Source of the DNA: DMER64 sp964600385
GTDB lineage: Bacteria > Bacteroidota > Bacteroidia > Bacteroidales > UBA932
Assembly: GCA_964600385.1 (NCBI GenBank)
Contig: CAZRJC010000008.1
Location: 1-64,000, forward strand
Direction: 5' to 3'
DNA length: 64,000 bases
The translations under genes were made by a program, and so were the position numbers. The first letter of the stretch is position 1. Every line of letters starts with the position of its first letter. Shown in pieces: positions 1 to 8,724 of the stretch. The notes beneath the pieces are model-generated. The model was not told the origin of the DNA, did no database searches, and was given only the letters and a program-made list of their open reading frames with translations.

Positions 1-450
1 GGGATGGTCCCCGTAGATTCAGACAGGATTCCTCGTGTCCCGCCCTACTTAGGATACCTCTTGTCCATATGGTCTCTACGTGTACGCGACTTTCACGCCC
101 TACGGTCTGGCCTTCCAACCAGGTTCCACTTCCTACCATATGTCCCTCTTGAGGTCCTTCAACCCCGACAATGCCGAAACATTCCCGGTTTAGGCTATTC
201 CCCTTTCGATCGCCACTACTCAGAGAATCGATTTTTCTTTCTTTTCCTGCAGGTACTTAGATGTTTCAGTTCCCTGCGTCTGCCCCATCTCGCGATGGTA
301 CCAGGCCTTCAACCTGGTGGGTTGTCCCATTCGGATACCGCCGGATCAAATCTCGTTTGCAAATCCCCGGCAATTTTCGCAGCTTACCACGTCCTTCTTC
401 GCTCCTAGAAGCCTAGGCATCCTCCATACGCCCTTTGTAACTTTTTCTCG
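1..450 (-). rRNA. 23S ribosomal RNA, 5' part (continues past the window's left edge)
   Basis: Read on the minus strand, the stretch begins near 450 with the typical Bacteroidota 23S 5' region (AAAGTTACAAAGGGCG, then GGATGCCTAGGC and GCGAAGAAGGACG). It continues through well-known domain I landmarks such as TAGTGGCGATCGAAAGGGGAAT and the GTAGGGCGGGACACGAGGAAT helix, up to the edge. About 450 nt are present. The exact 5' end is uncertain by about 10 nt. No 16S rRNA or tRNA gene lies upstream: 270 bp further on, pepT begins on the opposite strand. The gene therefore seems to have its own promoter (see 632-662). Short open frames inside this stretch are not genes. Confidence 0.95.
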
Positions 451-596
451 TTCTTCTGCTGTTTCCTCTGAATACCTCCCGGTATCCAAATTCCTCCAGC
501 TGATCTCGTGAATCGTAGTCCCTAATATCACGGTCCTCAGACCTTTCTTATTACAGACTATTTCTTCTTTTTTACCTCTATTATCTCTCTTTAATA

Positions 597-662
597 CTTC
601 AATGAACTACCGTTATTTCTCAAACGGGCTGCAAAGGTAACGACTTTTCCATAATTCGCAAA
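597..662 (-). promoter_or_regulatory. 23S rRNA promoter and boxA-like leader
   Basis: On the minus strand a TTTG element (659-662) is followed after exactly 19 bp by TACCTTTG (632-639), a full match to the Bacteroidota -33/-7 promoter. About 25 nt downstream the leader contains GTTCATTGAAGTATT (around 593-607). This resembles the boxA-type antitermination sequence that normally precedes Bacteroidota rRNA genes. The arrangement shows that the 23S gene can be transcribed without an upstream 16S gene. The rest of 451-720 holds no gene that I can see. Confidence 0.75.
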
Positions 663-720
663 TTTTTGTGAATCTTTTTTCGCTAATTTTACAATTCATT
701 TTTTACGAAATCCAATAAAC

Positions 721-1947
721 ATGGAAAAAGTCCTTGATAAATTTTTACGTTATGTGTCGTACGATACAGCATCGGATCCCGACTCTCCCACACAGCCTAG
801 TACTCAGAAACAGTTAACCTTACTCAATGTATTGCTTGAAGAATTAAAGGCCATGGGCATAGGTGAAGCTACACTGGATCAATACGGTTATGTCATGGCT
901 ACAATACCATCCAATACAGACAAAGAAATCCCGCCCATCGGCTTTATTGCACACGTTGACACTTCGCCCGATGCCTCCGGTGCGGGTGTCAATCCACGGA
1001 TTATACCTTCGTACGACGGGGGACCTATAGTGATAGATGCCTCGGCAAATTTGGTAATGACTCCCGCCGATTCCCCCGAATTAGCCGATTACAGGGGACA
1101 AACACTTATTACTACCGATGGCACTACGTTATTAGGGGCAGACGACAAGGCAGGGATTGCCGCCATCATGAACGCGGCCGAATACCTTATGGAAAATCCA
1201 ACGATTAAACACGGAACTGTTAAAATTGCTTTTACACCCGACGAGGAGATCGGACGGGGAGTAGACAAGTTCGATGTGGAACGTTTTGGGGCAAAATACG
1301 CTTATACCGTTGACGGCGGACAACTGGGAGAATTGGAGTATGAAAATTTTAATGCAGCCATGGCCAGGATTACAATACGTGGTCGAAACATTCATCCGGG
1401 ATATGCCAGAAATAAAATGCTCAATGCCATGCTTATTGGAATGGAGCTCAATTCCATGCTCCCGGCTGACAAGCGTCCCGAATTTACGGAAGGATATGAG
1501 GGATTTTTCCACATCACTTCTTTCCGGGGTACTGTAGAGGAGACCAGCATACAATATTTAATAAGGGACCATTCTATTGAGAAGTTCAATGAGATGAAGA
1601 AACTGCTGGAGGAAATCGTTGTTTTTTTAAATTTGAAATACGGAGCGGGTTGCGTTCATCTGGAAATAAAGGATCAGTATTTTAATATGTGCAAACAGAT
1701 AGAGCCTCATTTTCACGTAGTGGAAAAGGCTCTGAATGCAATTAAAGCAGCCGGAATCACCCCTATTGTTCATCCCATACGGGGCGGAACAGACGGAGCC
1801 AACCTCTCTTTCATGAATCTTCCCTGCCCCAACATTTTTACCGGAGGACACAATTTTCATGGTAAAATGGAATATATCCCTCTGGAGAGCATGCAGAAAG
1901 CTTCTGAGGTGATCCTGCGGATTATTGATGAATATACTAAGATGTGA
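721..1947 (+). CDS. pepT: Peptidase T (tripeptide aminopeptidase)
   Basis: The 408-aa protein is a full-length M20 metallopeptidase of the PepT type. This cytoplasmic dizinc enzyme removes N-terminal residues from tripeptides. Metal-binding and catalytic motifs are in place: HVD at residues 78-80, the GADDKAG loop near 139-145, TPDEEIGRG at 172-180 with the catalytic and metal-binding Glu pair, and the C-terminal GGHNFHGKMEYIP with the last metal His. There is no signal peptide. The start follows a short AT-rich leader. A weak -7-like TAATTTTA at 684-691 is the only promoter candidate. It diverges from the 23S rRNA gene and converges with the lipoprotein gene, 5 bp separating the two stops. 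Confidence 0.95.
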   Translation: MEKVLDKFLRYVSYDTASDPDSPTQPSTQKQLTLLNVLLEELKAMGIGEATLDQYGYVMATIPSNTDKEIPPIGFIAHVDTSPDASGAGVNPRIIPSYDGGPIVIDASANLVMTPADSPELADYRGQTLITTDGTTLLGADDKAGIAAIMNAAEYLMENPTIKHGTVKIAFTPDEEIGRGVDKFDVERFGAKYAYTVDGGQLGELEYENFNAAMARITIRGRNIHPGYARNKMLNAMLIGMELNSMLPADKRPEFTEGYEGFFHITSFRGTVEETSIQYLIRDHSIEKFNEMKKLLEEIVVFLNLKYGAGCVHLEIKDQYFNMCKQIEPHFHVVEKALNAIKAAGITPIVHPIRGGTDGANLSFMNLPCPNIFTGGHNFHGKMEYIPLESMQKASEVILRIIDEYTKM

Positions 1948-1952
1948 CCGCT

Positions 1953-3149
1953 CTACTTTAATATAAGGTATACGAGCAGGTCGGCAAAGGTACGTACGCC
2001 CCAGTCTGCGTGAGAGCCCTCTCCGCACTTGAGGATTACGTAGGCTCCTCTTTCAGAGAATTCGCGGGCGGCGTAAACGGCCGATTCAATGGGCACGTAC
2101 ATATCTTCCGTAGAATGGTAGAGATAGACTGGCATTCGGGGAGTCCATCCGTCCACAGCCGAATTCATGTCAAGCACAGGCTGCAGTTTGCGAAATTCGG
2201 CATTTCGTTCTTCTATGGGCTTAAAGAAGTCCGGATGCATATAGTTTCTCATGTCTTCTCCAATGAGAGACAGCAGTCCGCTTGCATTCCTGGTCCTGTC
2301 GTACCATTCTTCACAATGGTCTGCCAGTTCCCCCTGGAAGATCTGGTGATAATCCAGATCCAGGTTGTAATAATGATTCAGAGATAAAATAATACCCGGC
2401 AATAAAGGATAGGTGCATATGGGGTGAAGCGCAAAGCCCTCAAAAGTCGCATTCATGTCGCAGGCTCCCCCGCCGGCCACTACGCGTTCCACTTTTATCT
2501 CATCTGAATGATTCTCCTGGTAGTATTTTGCAACAGCCAGTGCCACGCCTCCTCCGTATGAGTAGCCGGAAACAATTGTCCTGCGGGGAACGGTGTATCC
2601 TACAGTAATCATGTATTCGGCAGCTGCTTTCCTGAAATCGTAAGTAACACGTCCAAGATTCTCCGTCATCAGAAACGGGTGAGGCATTTCTTTAGTATTG
2701 CCGTATTTGCCGTATCCTATCATGTCGGGAACAAAAACGGCATAGCCGAACAATACGGGGAGCCCTTCCATAACCGGGATTTCTTCCGAAGAACCCCCGT
2801 CTTTACTCATATGGGCAATGCCGGACATTTCTACAACACCCTTTATTTTACAATCGAGGGGATAATAAATGGTTCCGTCTGCCACTACGGGATTTCCAAA
2901 CGGGTCTACTGTCCTGTATGTAATCACTACGGCACGGAATTTTTCGCTGGCAGCGAACAATTCAATTTTGGATGTGATCTCGGGATAATCTTCTGCACCA
3001 AAAGATTGGAAGATTTCCTGCATGGTCATATCTACCGTTTTGTGTTCAGCCACGAAATATTGGGGATCCAACACTACGGCATCCTGTACAGGATTACACG
3101 ATACGGCTAATAATAAGAGAAGTGCAGATATGGCTGGTATTTTTTTCAT
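1953..3149 (-). CDS. Lipoprotein alpha/beta-hydrolase (lipase/esterase-like)
   Basis: The protein has about 398 aa from the ATG at 3149. An upstream in-frame extension is rejected because the lipoprotein signal MKKIPAISALLLLLAVSC begins here. The Cys of LAVSC should be lipidated, placing the enzyme on the envelope. The alpha/beta-hydrolase triad is visible: nucleophile Ser in GYSYGGGVA, Asp in HSTEDMYVP, and His in GEGSHADWG near the C-terminus. A segment following the strand VVEMSGIAHMS resembles the oxyanion region of secreted lipases. The substrate is unknown; an esterase or secretory-lipase-like role is an inference. A minus-strand -7 box TAAATTTG (3172-3179) lies 22 nt upstream and faces the galM promoter. 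Confidence 0.8.
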   Translation of the reverse strand: MKKIPAISALLLLLAVSCNPVQDAVVLDPQYFVAEHKTVDMTMQEIFQSFGAEDYPEITSKIELFAASEKFRAVVITYRTVDPFGNPVVADGTIYYPLDCKIKGVVEMSGIAHMSKDGGSSEEIPVMEGLPVLFGYAVFVPDMIGYGKYGNTKEMPHPFLMTENLGRVTYDFRKAAAEYMITVGYTVPRRTIVSGYSYGGGVALAVAKYYQENHSDEIKVERVVAGGGACDMNATFEGFALHPICTYPLLPGIILSLNHYYNLDLDYHQIFQGELADHCEEWYDRTRNASGLLSLIGEDMRNYMHPDFFKPIEERNAEFRKLQPVLDMNSAVDGWTPRMPVYLYHSTEDMYVPIESAVYAAREFSERGAYVILKCGEGSHADWGVRTFADLLVYLILK

Positions 3150-3171
3150 GACCGTAGAATAAATAAACATT

Positions 3172-3208
3172 CAAATTTAGCTAAAAAGGACTTCATTTTG
3201 TATCTTTG
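3172..3208. promoter_or_regulatory. Face-to-face promoters of the lipoprotein gene and galM
   Basis: A minus-strand TAAATTTG (3172-3179) and a plus-strand TATCTTTG (3201-3208) face each other 21 bp apart. The plus-strand box overlaps an in-frame TTG at 3206. That supports the downstream ATG at 3239 as the galM start. Confidence 0.7.
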
Positions 3209-3238
3209 AACCACACGAACCGTATTATAATTATTAAA

Positions 3239-4291
3239 ATGGAAATCACACAAGAACTGGCCGGTTATTCATCAAAAGGAGAGGCCATAGTATGTTATAC
3301 CCTTACCAACAGCAAGGGCGCTTATGTAAAACTCAGCAATCTGGGAGCCAATATCACCGGATTGGGTGTTCCGGACAGGAACGGAGTCATCAAGGATGTT
3401 GTCCCCGGATATACCGATATCAAGCAATACTTTCAGGATCCTCCCTATTTTGGCAAATCGGTGGGGCGTTTTGCCAATCGCATAGCCAAAGGCCGTTTCA
3501 CCCTGGAAGGAAAAGAATACAGGCTGGCCATTAACAATGGCGAAAACCACCTTCACGGCGGACCCCAGTCCATGTGTGTCCAGCTTTGGGTAAGCAGGGT
3601 TGAAGAGGGGGACGAGGCTGTTTCGTTTGCTTATCTGAGTCCGGACGGCGAAGAAAACTATCCCGGCAACGTGCAGGTAACCGTTACATACCGCTGGAGT
3701 GAAGAAAACCGGCTATATGTAGATTTGAAAGCCATTACGGATAAAACCACTATTGTTAACCTTACAAATCATACGTATTTCAATCTTGCCGGAGAAGGGA
3801 GCGGAACCATCCTTGATCATATTCTGCAACTGAATGCTCAAAAATATCTGCCTGTAGATCCGACCTGTATCCCGTTGGGAGATCCGACTCCGGTAGAGGG
3901 AACCCCGTTTGATTTCAGAACACCCAAACCCATAGGGCAGGACATTGCCATGGATAACGAACAACTTTCCATAGGTCACGGATACGACCATTGCTGGTGC
4001 CTCCCCTCAACAGACGGAAAAATGCAGCTCGCTGCTACGCTTACAGACCCCGTTTCGGGAAGAAGACTTATCATGGAAACTACCCAGCCCGGCATCCAGG
4101 TATATTCAGGCAACTGGCTTGATGGCAACGGCAATGACAAAAACGGCAACCCGCACAAAAACCGCTATGCCGTGGCGCTTGAATGTCAGAATTATCCCGA
4201 CAGCCCCAATCATGCTTCCTATCCGGAATGCATTCTGAGACCGGGATCACTTTATCACCATAAGATCGTTTATTCTTTTGGAGTAATTTAA
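3239..4291 (+). CDS. galM: Aldose 1-epimerase (galactose mutarotase)
   Basis: This protein of about 350 aa interconverts the anomers of galactose and glucose, feeding the Leloir pathway. Family motifs are present: the N-terminal substrate loop FGKSVGRFANRIAKG, NGENHLHGG with one catalytic-site His, NLTNHTYFNLAGEG with the second His, and VALECQNYPDSPNH with the catalytic Glu near the C-terminus. There is no signal peptide, so it acts in the cytoplasm. The ATG at 3239 is chosen over a TTG at 3206 because the latter lies in the -7 box. It sits close to a beta-galactosidase fusion and a GH97 enzyme, consistent with galactoside use. Its stop codon overlaps the stop of the convergent cyclase gene by 4 bp. 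Confidence 0.93.
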   Translation: MEITQELAGYSSKGEAIVCYTLTNSKGAYVKLSNLGANITGLGVPDRNGVIKDVVPGYTDIKQYFQDPPYFGKSVGRFANRIAKGRFTLEGKEYRLAINNGENHLHGGPQSMCVQLWVSRVEEGDEAVSFAYLSPDGEENYPGNVQVTVTYRWSEENRLYVDLKAITDKTTIVNLTNHTYFNLAGEGSGTILDHILQLNAQKYLPVDPTCIPLGDPTPVEGTPFDFRTPKPIGQDIAMDNEQLSIGHGYDHCWCLPSTDGKMQLAATLTDPVSGRRLIMETTQPGIQVYSGNWLDGNGNDKNGNPHKNRYAVALECQNYPDSPNHASYPECILRPGSLYHHKIVYSFGVI

Positions 4292-4875
4292 TTGGCTACT
4301 GGTAAATAATCCACAAGGACGGCCCGGCAGGGTGAGCCTTCCAATCCTCCGAATTTGAGGGGCAGGGCAATAATGTAATAATTACCTTCCGGGACGTCTT
4401 TAAGGACTATGCCTTCGAGAATCACAATATCTTTTTCCAGCAACAGTTTGTGCACTTCATCCTCCTGAGGTGTATGACCTACACTTTGGCTTTCTGTTCC
4501 CACCAGTACTACGCTGCTGCCGGCAAGAGATCTGGCAGCCCTGATCGTAAGCCAGCCTTTTCCTTTGAAAAGAAGCCGTTTTGGCCCGAGGGTCAGAAGA
4601 GGTTGGAGAATTTCCTCATCCACAGGTCCGTTTACCTCCAGAACAATACAGGGACCCACGCAGGAATCCAGGTCAATCCGGTCTGCAGTTTTGCCATCTT
4701 CCAGATAGTGAGAAGGGGCGTCAATGTGAGTGCCGTTATGCAGGCACATAGACACAGATGACAGATTATAAGGGGCTCCCCCGCTGATACGGCATAAGGG
4801 AGAAGCAGCCGGAACGGGGTCTCCTTTATAAACAGCACCACTGAATATTTCCTGTGAAATATCGTATATTCGCAT
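4288..4875 (-). CDS. Cyclase-family metal-dependent hydrolase (kynurenine formamidase-like)
   Basis: The 195-aa cytoplasmic protein belongs to the cyclase/arylformamidase superfamily. It starts with MRIYDISQEI, the usual first strand of the fold, so the ATG at 4875 is preferred over one 33 bp upstream. The metal-binding signature HNGTHIDAPSHYLEDG is at about residues 46-61. GTESQ in the middle and PLKFGGLEGSPCRAVL near the end match the family's GxDxxS and C-terminal substrate-site regions. Family members hydrolyse N-formylkynurenine or cyclic amides. Nothing here identifies the substrate, and I see no tryptophan-degradation genes nearby. Confidence 0.8.
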   Translation of the reverse strand: MRIYDISQEIFSGAVYKGDPVPAASPLCRISGGAPYNLSSVSMCLHNGTHIDAPSHYLEDGKTADRIDLDSCVGPCIVLEVNGPVDEEILQPLLTLGPKRLLFKGKGWLTIRAARSLAGSSVVLVGTESQSVGHTPQEDEVHKLLLEKDIVILEGIVLKDVPEGNYYIIALPLKFGGLEGSPCRAVLVDYLPVAN

Positions 4876-4922
4876 ATTCTTTATTCCGAAAAGGATTGCA
4901 ATGTACAAAATATTACCGATCT

Positions 4923-7900
4923 ATGATACGATTTTTTTCATTACTGACCGTTCTGGTCTGCTCTACGTTTGTCCGGACTGCTGCCCAACCGCAGGTTATT
5001 GCCCACAGAGGTTACTGGACTAAAGAAAATTCCGTCCAAAACTCCCGCAATTCAGTACAAAATGCCATTGATGCAAAATGCTGGGGTGCCGAGGTGGACG
5101 TTTACCTTACCACAGACGGCAAGGTGGTTCTTTTTCACGATCCGGAGCTTAACGGGAAACGAATAGACAACTGTACGTACGCCGAGCTGAAGGATTTCCG
5201 GCTGACCAACGGAGAAACACTACCGTTACTTGAAGAGGTGCTAACTCTGAGTGAATTGGGCCATCCTACCAAACTGATCATAGAAATCAAATCTCATGAC
5301 ACGCCCGGGAAAGAGACGGCTGTTGCAAAAGAAGTATTGGATCTGGTCAAAAGGGCCGGAATGCAGGAGGCTGTCGAATATATCAGTTTCTCGGACCGCA
5401 TCTGTGAAACACTCATTGCCCTAGAGCCCGGAGCCAGGGTCTCCAACCTGTACGGGAAACTCAGTCCCGCCGAATTAAAGGCAAAAGGCTATTCGGGTCT
5501 CGATTACCATATGAGTGTGCTACGGGCTCATCCGCAATGGATACCCATGGCAAAAGAACTGGGCTTGACCGTTAACGTCTGGACAGTAGATAATGAAGAA
5601 GATCTTCATTATTTTACCTCATCTGGTGTTGACTATATTACAACCAATTATCCCCTGTTCCGGTTGCAGGAACCCTGGATTGACCCGGGGCTGAACGAAA
5701 TAAACCGTTATCCCATGCGCTCTTCGTACTTTGCCTACGAAAGCCTGGACCTTGCCCTGGCAGGAGACCGCCGGAAATCTTCCATGTACCACGATTTGAA
5801 AGGTATCTGGAAATTTGCCTGGGCCACCGATGAGTGGAATCGCCATACCGATTTTTATAAACCGGAATATAACGACAAATCCTGGGCCTCCATGCCAGTC
5901 CCGGGGCTTTGGGAACTGAACGGTTTTGGAGATCCGTTGTATATTAACAGCGGGTACCCCTGGTACAATCAGTTTGATTCAAATCCGCCTTTCGTGCCCA
6001 TAGAAAACAACCGGGTGGGATCGTACAGACATACTTTTTCCGTTCCTGAAGACTGGAAAGACAAACAGATTATTATTCATTTCGGGTCCGTCACTTCAAA
6101 CATGACTTTGTGGATAAACGGCATGATGGTGGGGTATTCCGAGGATAGCAAACTGGAAGCCGAGTTCAACATCACCCCTTACCTTAAGGACGGGGAAAAC
6201 CTTCTGGCCATGCAGATTTATCGCTGGTGTGACGGTTCTTACCTGGAAGACCAGGATTTCTGGCGTCTGACGGGGATTTGCCGTGACGTGTACCTTTATG
6301 CCCGCGAGAAAGTGCATATCAAAGATTTTGTATTGAACGCCACCCCCGACAAGAATTACAACAACGGAACGCTCGACATTTCCCTTGAACTGAACGGCAA
6401 ATCAACAGCGCATAAAGTCTGGGCCCGTCTCCTTGACAGAGAAGGGAAACAACTTGTAAAAGCAGAACTGTCGGAACAAAAGCCCGGCCAATACGGGACG
6501 AGACTGAACGTAAACGGCATCAAATGCTGGTCTGCCGAAGTCCCCAACCTGTACAAACTCGTACTGACCCTTTCAAATAACGGCAGGGATACCGAATACA
6601 TTCCCTGGCAGGTGGGATTCCGCACCTCAGAGATACGTGACGGCCAGCTACTGGTGAACGGCAAACCCATCCTGATTAAAGGAGCCAACCGCCACGAAAT
6701 GGACCCGGCGACCGGTTACCTGGTTTCCCGGGAACGCATGATTCAGGATATTCTCCTGATGAAACAATTCAATATTAATGTTGTCCGTACCTGTCATTAC
6801 CCGGACTCCCCCCTGTGGTATGAACTGTGCGACCAATACGGCATTTACATTGTAGATGAGGCAAATATAGAATCTCACGGCATGGGATACGGAGAACACA
6901 CCCTGGCCATCCGGGAAGATTATGCAAAAGCGCACATGCAGCGGGTACAACGGATGTATCAACGGGATAAAAACCACTCCTGTATCATCATATGGTCGCT
7001 TGGAAATGAAGCAGGAGACGGAGAAAATTTCACCAAGGCCCACGACTGGCTCAAAGAAACCGACACACAGCACAGGCCCATACAATACGAAAGGGCACTG
7101 AAAAGAGACATCTCGCATATTTTCTGTCCCATGTACATGGGATACGAGAGCGCCGAGAAATATGTAACCGGCAATCCTTCCAAACCGCTTATTCAGTGCG
7201 AATACGCACACGCCATGGGCAATTCAATGGGAGGGTTCAACACCTATTGGAACCTGATTCGCAAATACCCGCATTACCAGGGTGGATTTATCTGGGACTT
7301 TGTAGATCAGGCACTTCACCTGCGCAGGCCCGATGGAAGATACGTCTTTGCCTACGGAGGAGATTTCAACAAGTACGATGCCTCTGATTTCAACTTCAAC
7401 TGCAACGGGCTGTTCAGTCCTGACCGGGTGCCCAATCCCCATACATACGAGGTAGGATATTATTATCAGAACATATGGGCTACCGATGCCCTTGTCACCG
7501 AAGGCCGGATCCAGGTGTTCAACGAATACTTTTTCCGGGATCTTTCCAATTTCATCCTTGACTGGGAACTGCTGGCAGACGGGATTCCTGTAATGAAAGG
7601 AACTGTTCCTCAACTGAAAGCGGCTCCTCAGCAGAAAATAGCGGTTTCGCTGGGTTATACCTCGGCGGATCTTGCTGCCTATAAAAACAGCGAGTTATTC
7701 TTGAATGTCCGTTTTTCAACTAAAAAACAGGAAGGCCTGGTTCCTGCAGGCACAGTGCTTGCCAGGGCTCAAATTCCTGCCGGGAAGCCTGTGGCACAAC
7801 CTGCCGCAGAAAACGACACTCCAACCGTATCATGTAAAATTAAAGATAACGACAGAAACTACCTGATGGCAGACGCCGGAGCTCTTCATGTCGAGTTTGG

Positions 7901-8711
7901 GAAACACGACGGATTCATTACCCGGCTTGTATTTACTGGCCGTTCACAACTGCTGGAAGGCAGCCGCATTCGTCCCAATTTCTGGCGTGCTCCCACCGAT
8001 AATGATTTTGGCGCAAATCTCCAGAACCGGTTCAGGGCCTGGCTGTCTCCGAAAATGATATTCAAGGGTTTTGAGATTAACGGCAATACCATTAAAGCTA
8101 CCTATGAAATGCCTGACCTGAAAGCCTCGCTTTTCCTGACTTATTTACTGGATGCTGAACGTGGCGTTACCATTACACAGGAACTTAAAGCGCATGCTTC
8201 CGGAGAAGAGGCGGCCGGGATATCTCCCCTGTTCCGTTTTGGAATCCGCCTGTCCCTGCCCCGTCAATACGACCGGCTTACGTACTACGGCAGAGGTCCC
8301 GCCGAGAATTACGCAGACCGGAAAGACGCTTCTTTCATTGGTCTCTACCGTCAGAGTGTTACCGAACAGTTCTATCCTTACGTCAGACCTCAGGAAACCG
8401 GTACCAAATCCGATATTCGCTGGTGGGAAGTGACCGATCCGGCCGGACAGGGACTGCGTGTTACATCACCGCAACTGTTCTCGGCCTCGGCCCTTCACTA
8501 TGCTTTGGAAACACTCGACGAAGGCCCATGGAAATGCAACCGTCATTCCGGGGACCTCGATCCCGAACCATTCACTGAATGTTGTATTGACGCCCGCCAG
8601 ATGGGCCTGGGATGCATCAATTCATGGGGAGCCATGCCCGAAAAGGAACACATGCTCCCATACGGTGACTATACTTTTACCGTTACACTGGAACCGCGAA
8701 ACATGAACTAA
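4923..8711 (+). CDS. Secreted fusion: glycerophosphodiester phosphodiesterase + GH2 beta-galactosidase
   Basis: The product has 1262 aa from the ATG at 4923, which opens a signal peptide (MIRFFSLLTVLVCSTFVRTAA). Residues 24-247 are a complete GDPD domain: AHRGYW (His28, Arg29), GAEVDV (Glu57, Asp59), LFHD (His72) and IEIK (Glu121), ending in VNVWTVD and DYITTNYP. From about residue 251 a full LacZ-type GH2 enzyme follows. It has a sugar-binding jelly roll, an Ig-like domain, a TIM barrel with acid/base Glu696 (WSLGNEAGD) and nucleophile Glu760 (IQCEYAHAMGN), and a C-terminal beta-sandwich with RPNFWRAPTDNDFG. The LacZ part starts at its natural N-terminus with hardly any linker. The likely substrate is a galactoside carrying glycerophosphate, which is an inference. 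A GH97 gene follows 13 bp later. Confidence 0.93.
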   Translation: MIRFFSLLTVLVCSTFVRTAAQPQVIAHRGYWTKENSVQNSRNSVQNAIDAKCWGAEVDVYLTTDGKVVLFHDPELNGKRIDNCTYAELKDFRLTNGETLPLLEEVLTLSELGHPTKLIIEIKSHDTPGKETAVAKEVLDLVKRAGMQEAVEYISFSDRICETLIALEPGARVSNLYGKLSPAELKAKGYSGLDYHMSVLRAHPQWIPMAKELGLTVNVWTVDNEEDLHYFTSSGVDYITTNYPLFRLQEPWIDPGLNEINRYPMRSSYFAYESLDLALAGDRRKSSMYHDLKGIWKFAWATDEWNRHTDFYKPEYNDKSWASMPVPGLWELNGFGDPLYINSGYPWYNQFDSNPPFVPIENNRVGSYRHTFSVPEDWKDKQIIIHFGSVTSNMTLWINGMMVGYSEDSKLEAEFNITPYLKDGENLLAMQIYRWCDGSYLEDQDFWRLTGICRDVYLYAREKVHIKDFVLNATPDKNYNNGTLDISLELNGKSTAHKVWARLLDREGKQLVKAELSEQKPGQYGTRLNVNGIKCWSAEVPNLYKLVLTLSNNGRDTEYIPWQVGFRTSEIRDGQLLVNGKPILIKGANRHEMDPATGYLVSRERMIQDILLMKQFNINVVRTCHYPDSPLWYELCDQYGIYIVDEANIESHGMGYGEHTLAIREDYAKAHMQRVQRMYQRDKNHSCIIIWSLGNEAGDGENFTKAHDWLKETDTQHRPIQYERALKRDISHIFCPMYMGYESAEKYVTGNPSKPLIQCEYAHAMGNSMGGFNTYWNLIRKYPHYQGGFIWDFVDQALHLRRPDGRYVFAYGGDFNKYDASDFNFNCNGLFSPDRVPNPHTYEVGYYYQNIWATDALVTEGRIQVFNEYFFRDLSNFILDWELLADGIPVMKGTVPQLKAAPQQKIAVSLGYTSADLAAYKNSELFLNVRFSTKKQEGLVPAGTVLARAQIPAGKPVAQPAAENDTPTVSCKIKDNDRNYLMADAGALHVEFGKHDGFITRLVFTGRSQLLEGSRIRPNFWRAPTDNDFGANLQNRFRAWLSPKMIFKGFEINGNTIKATYEMPDLKASLFLTYLLDAERGVTITQELKAHASGEEAAGISPLFRFGIRLSLPRQYDRLTYYGRGPAENYADRKDASFIGLYRQSVTEQFYPYVRPQETGTKSDIRWWEVTDPAGQGLRVTSPQLFSASALHYALETLDEGPWKCNRHSGDLDPEPFTECCIDARQMGLGCINSWGAMPEKEHMLPYGDYTFTVTLEPRNMN

Positions 8712-8724
8712 ATAACTATATAAT

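Noticed and set aside
4..531. Open frames within the first 530 bases
   Set aside because: They fall inside the 23S rRNA gene and its leader.
3206..3238. Upstream TTG start of galM
   Set aside because: The TTG is part of the -7 box TATCTTTG and would lie before the transcription start. The ATG at 3239 matches the family N-terminus.
4854..4922. Upstream start of the GDPD-GH2 fusion
   Set aside because: The extra 23 residues overlap the divergent cyclase gene and precede a normal signal peptide that starts at 4923.
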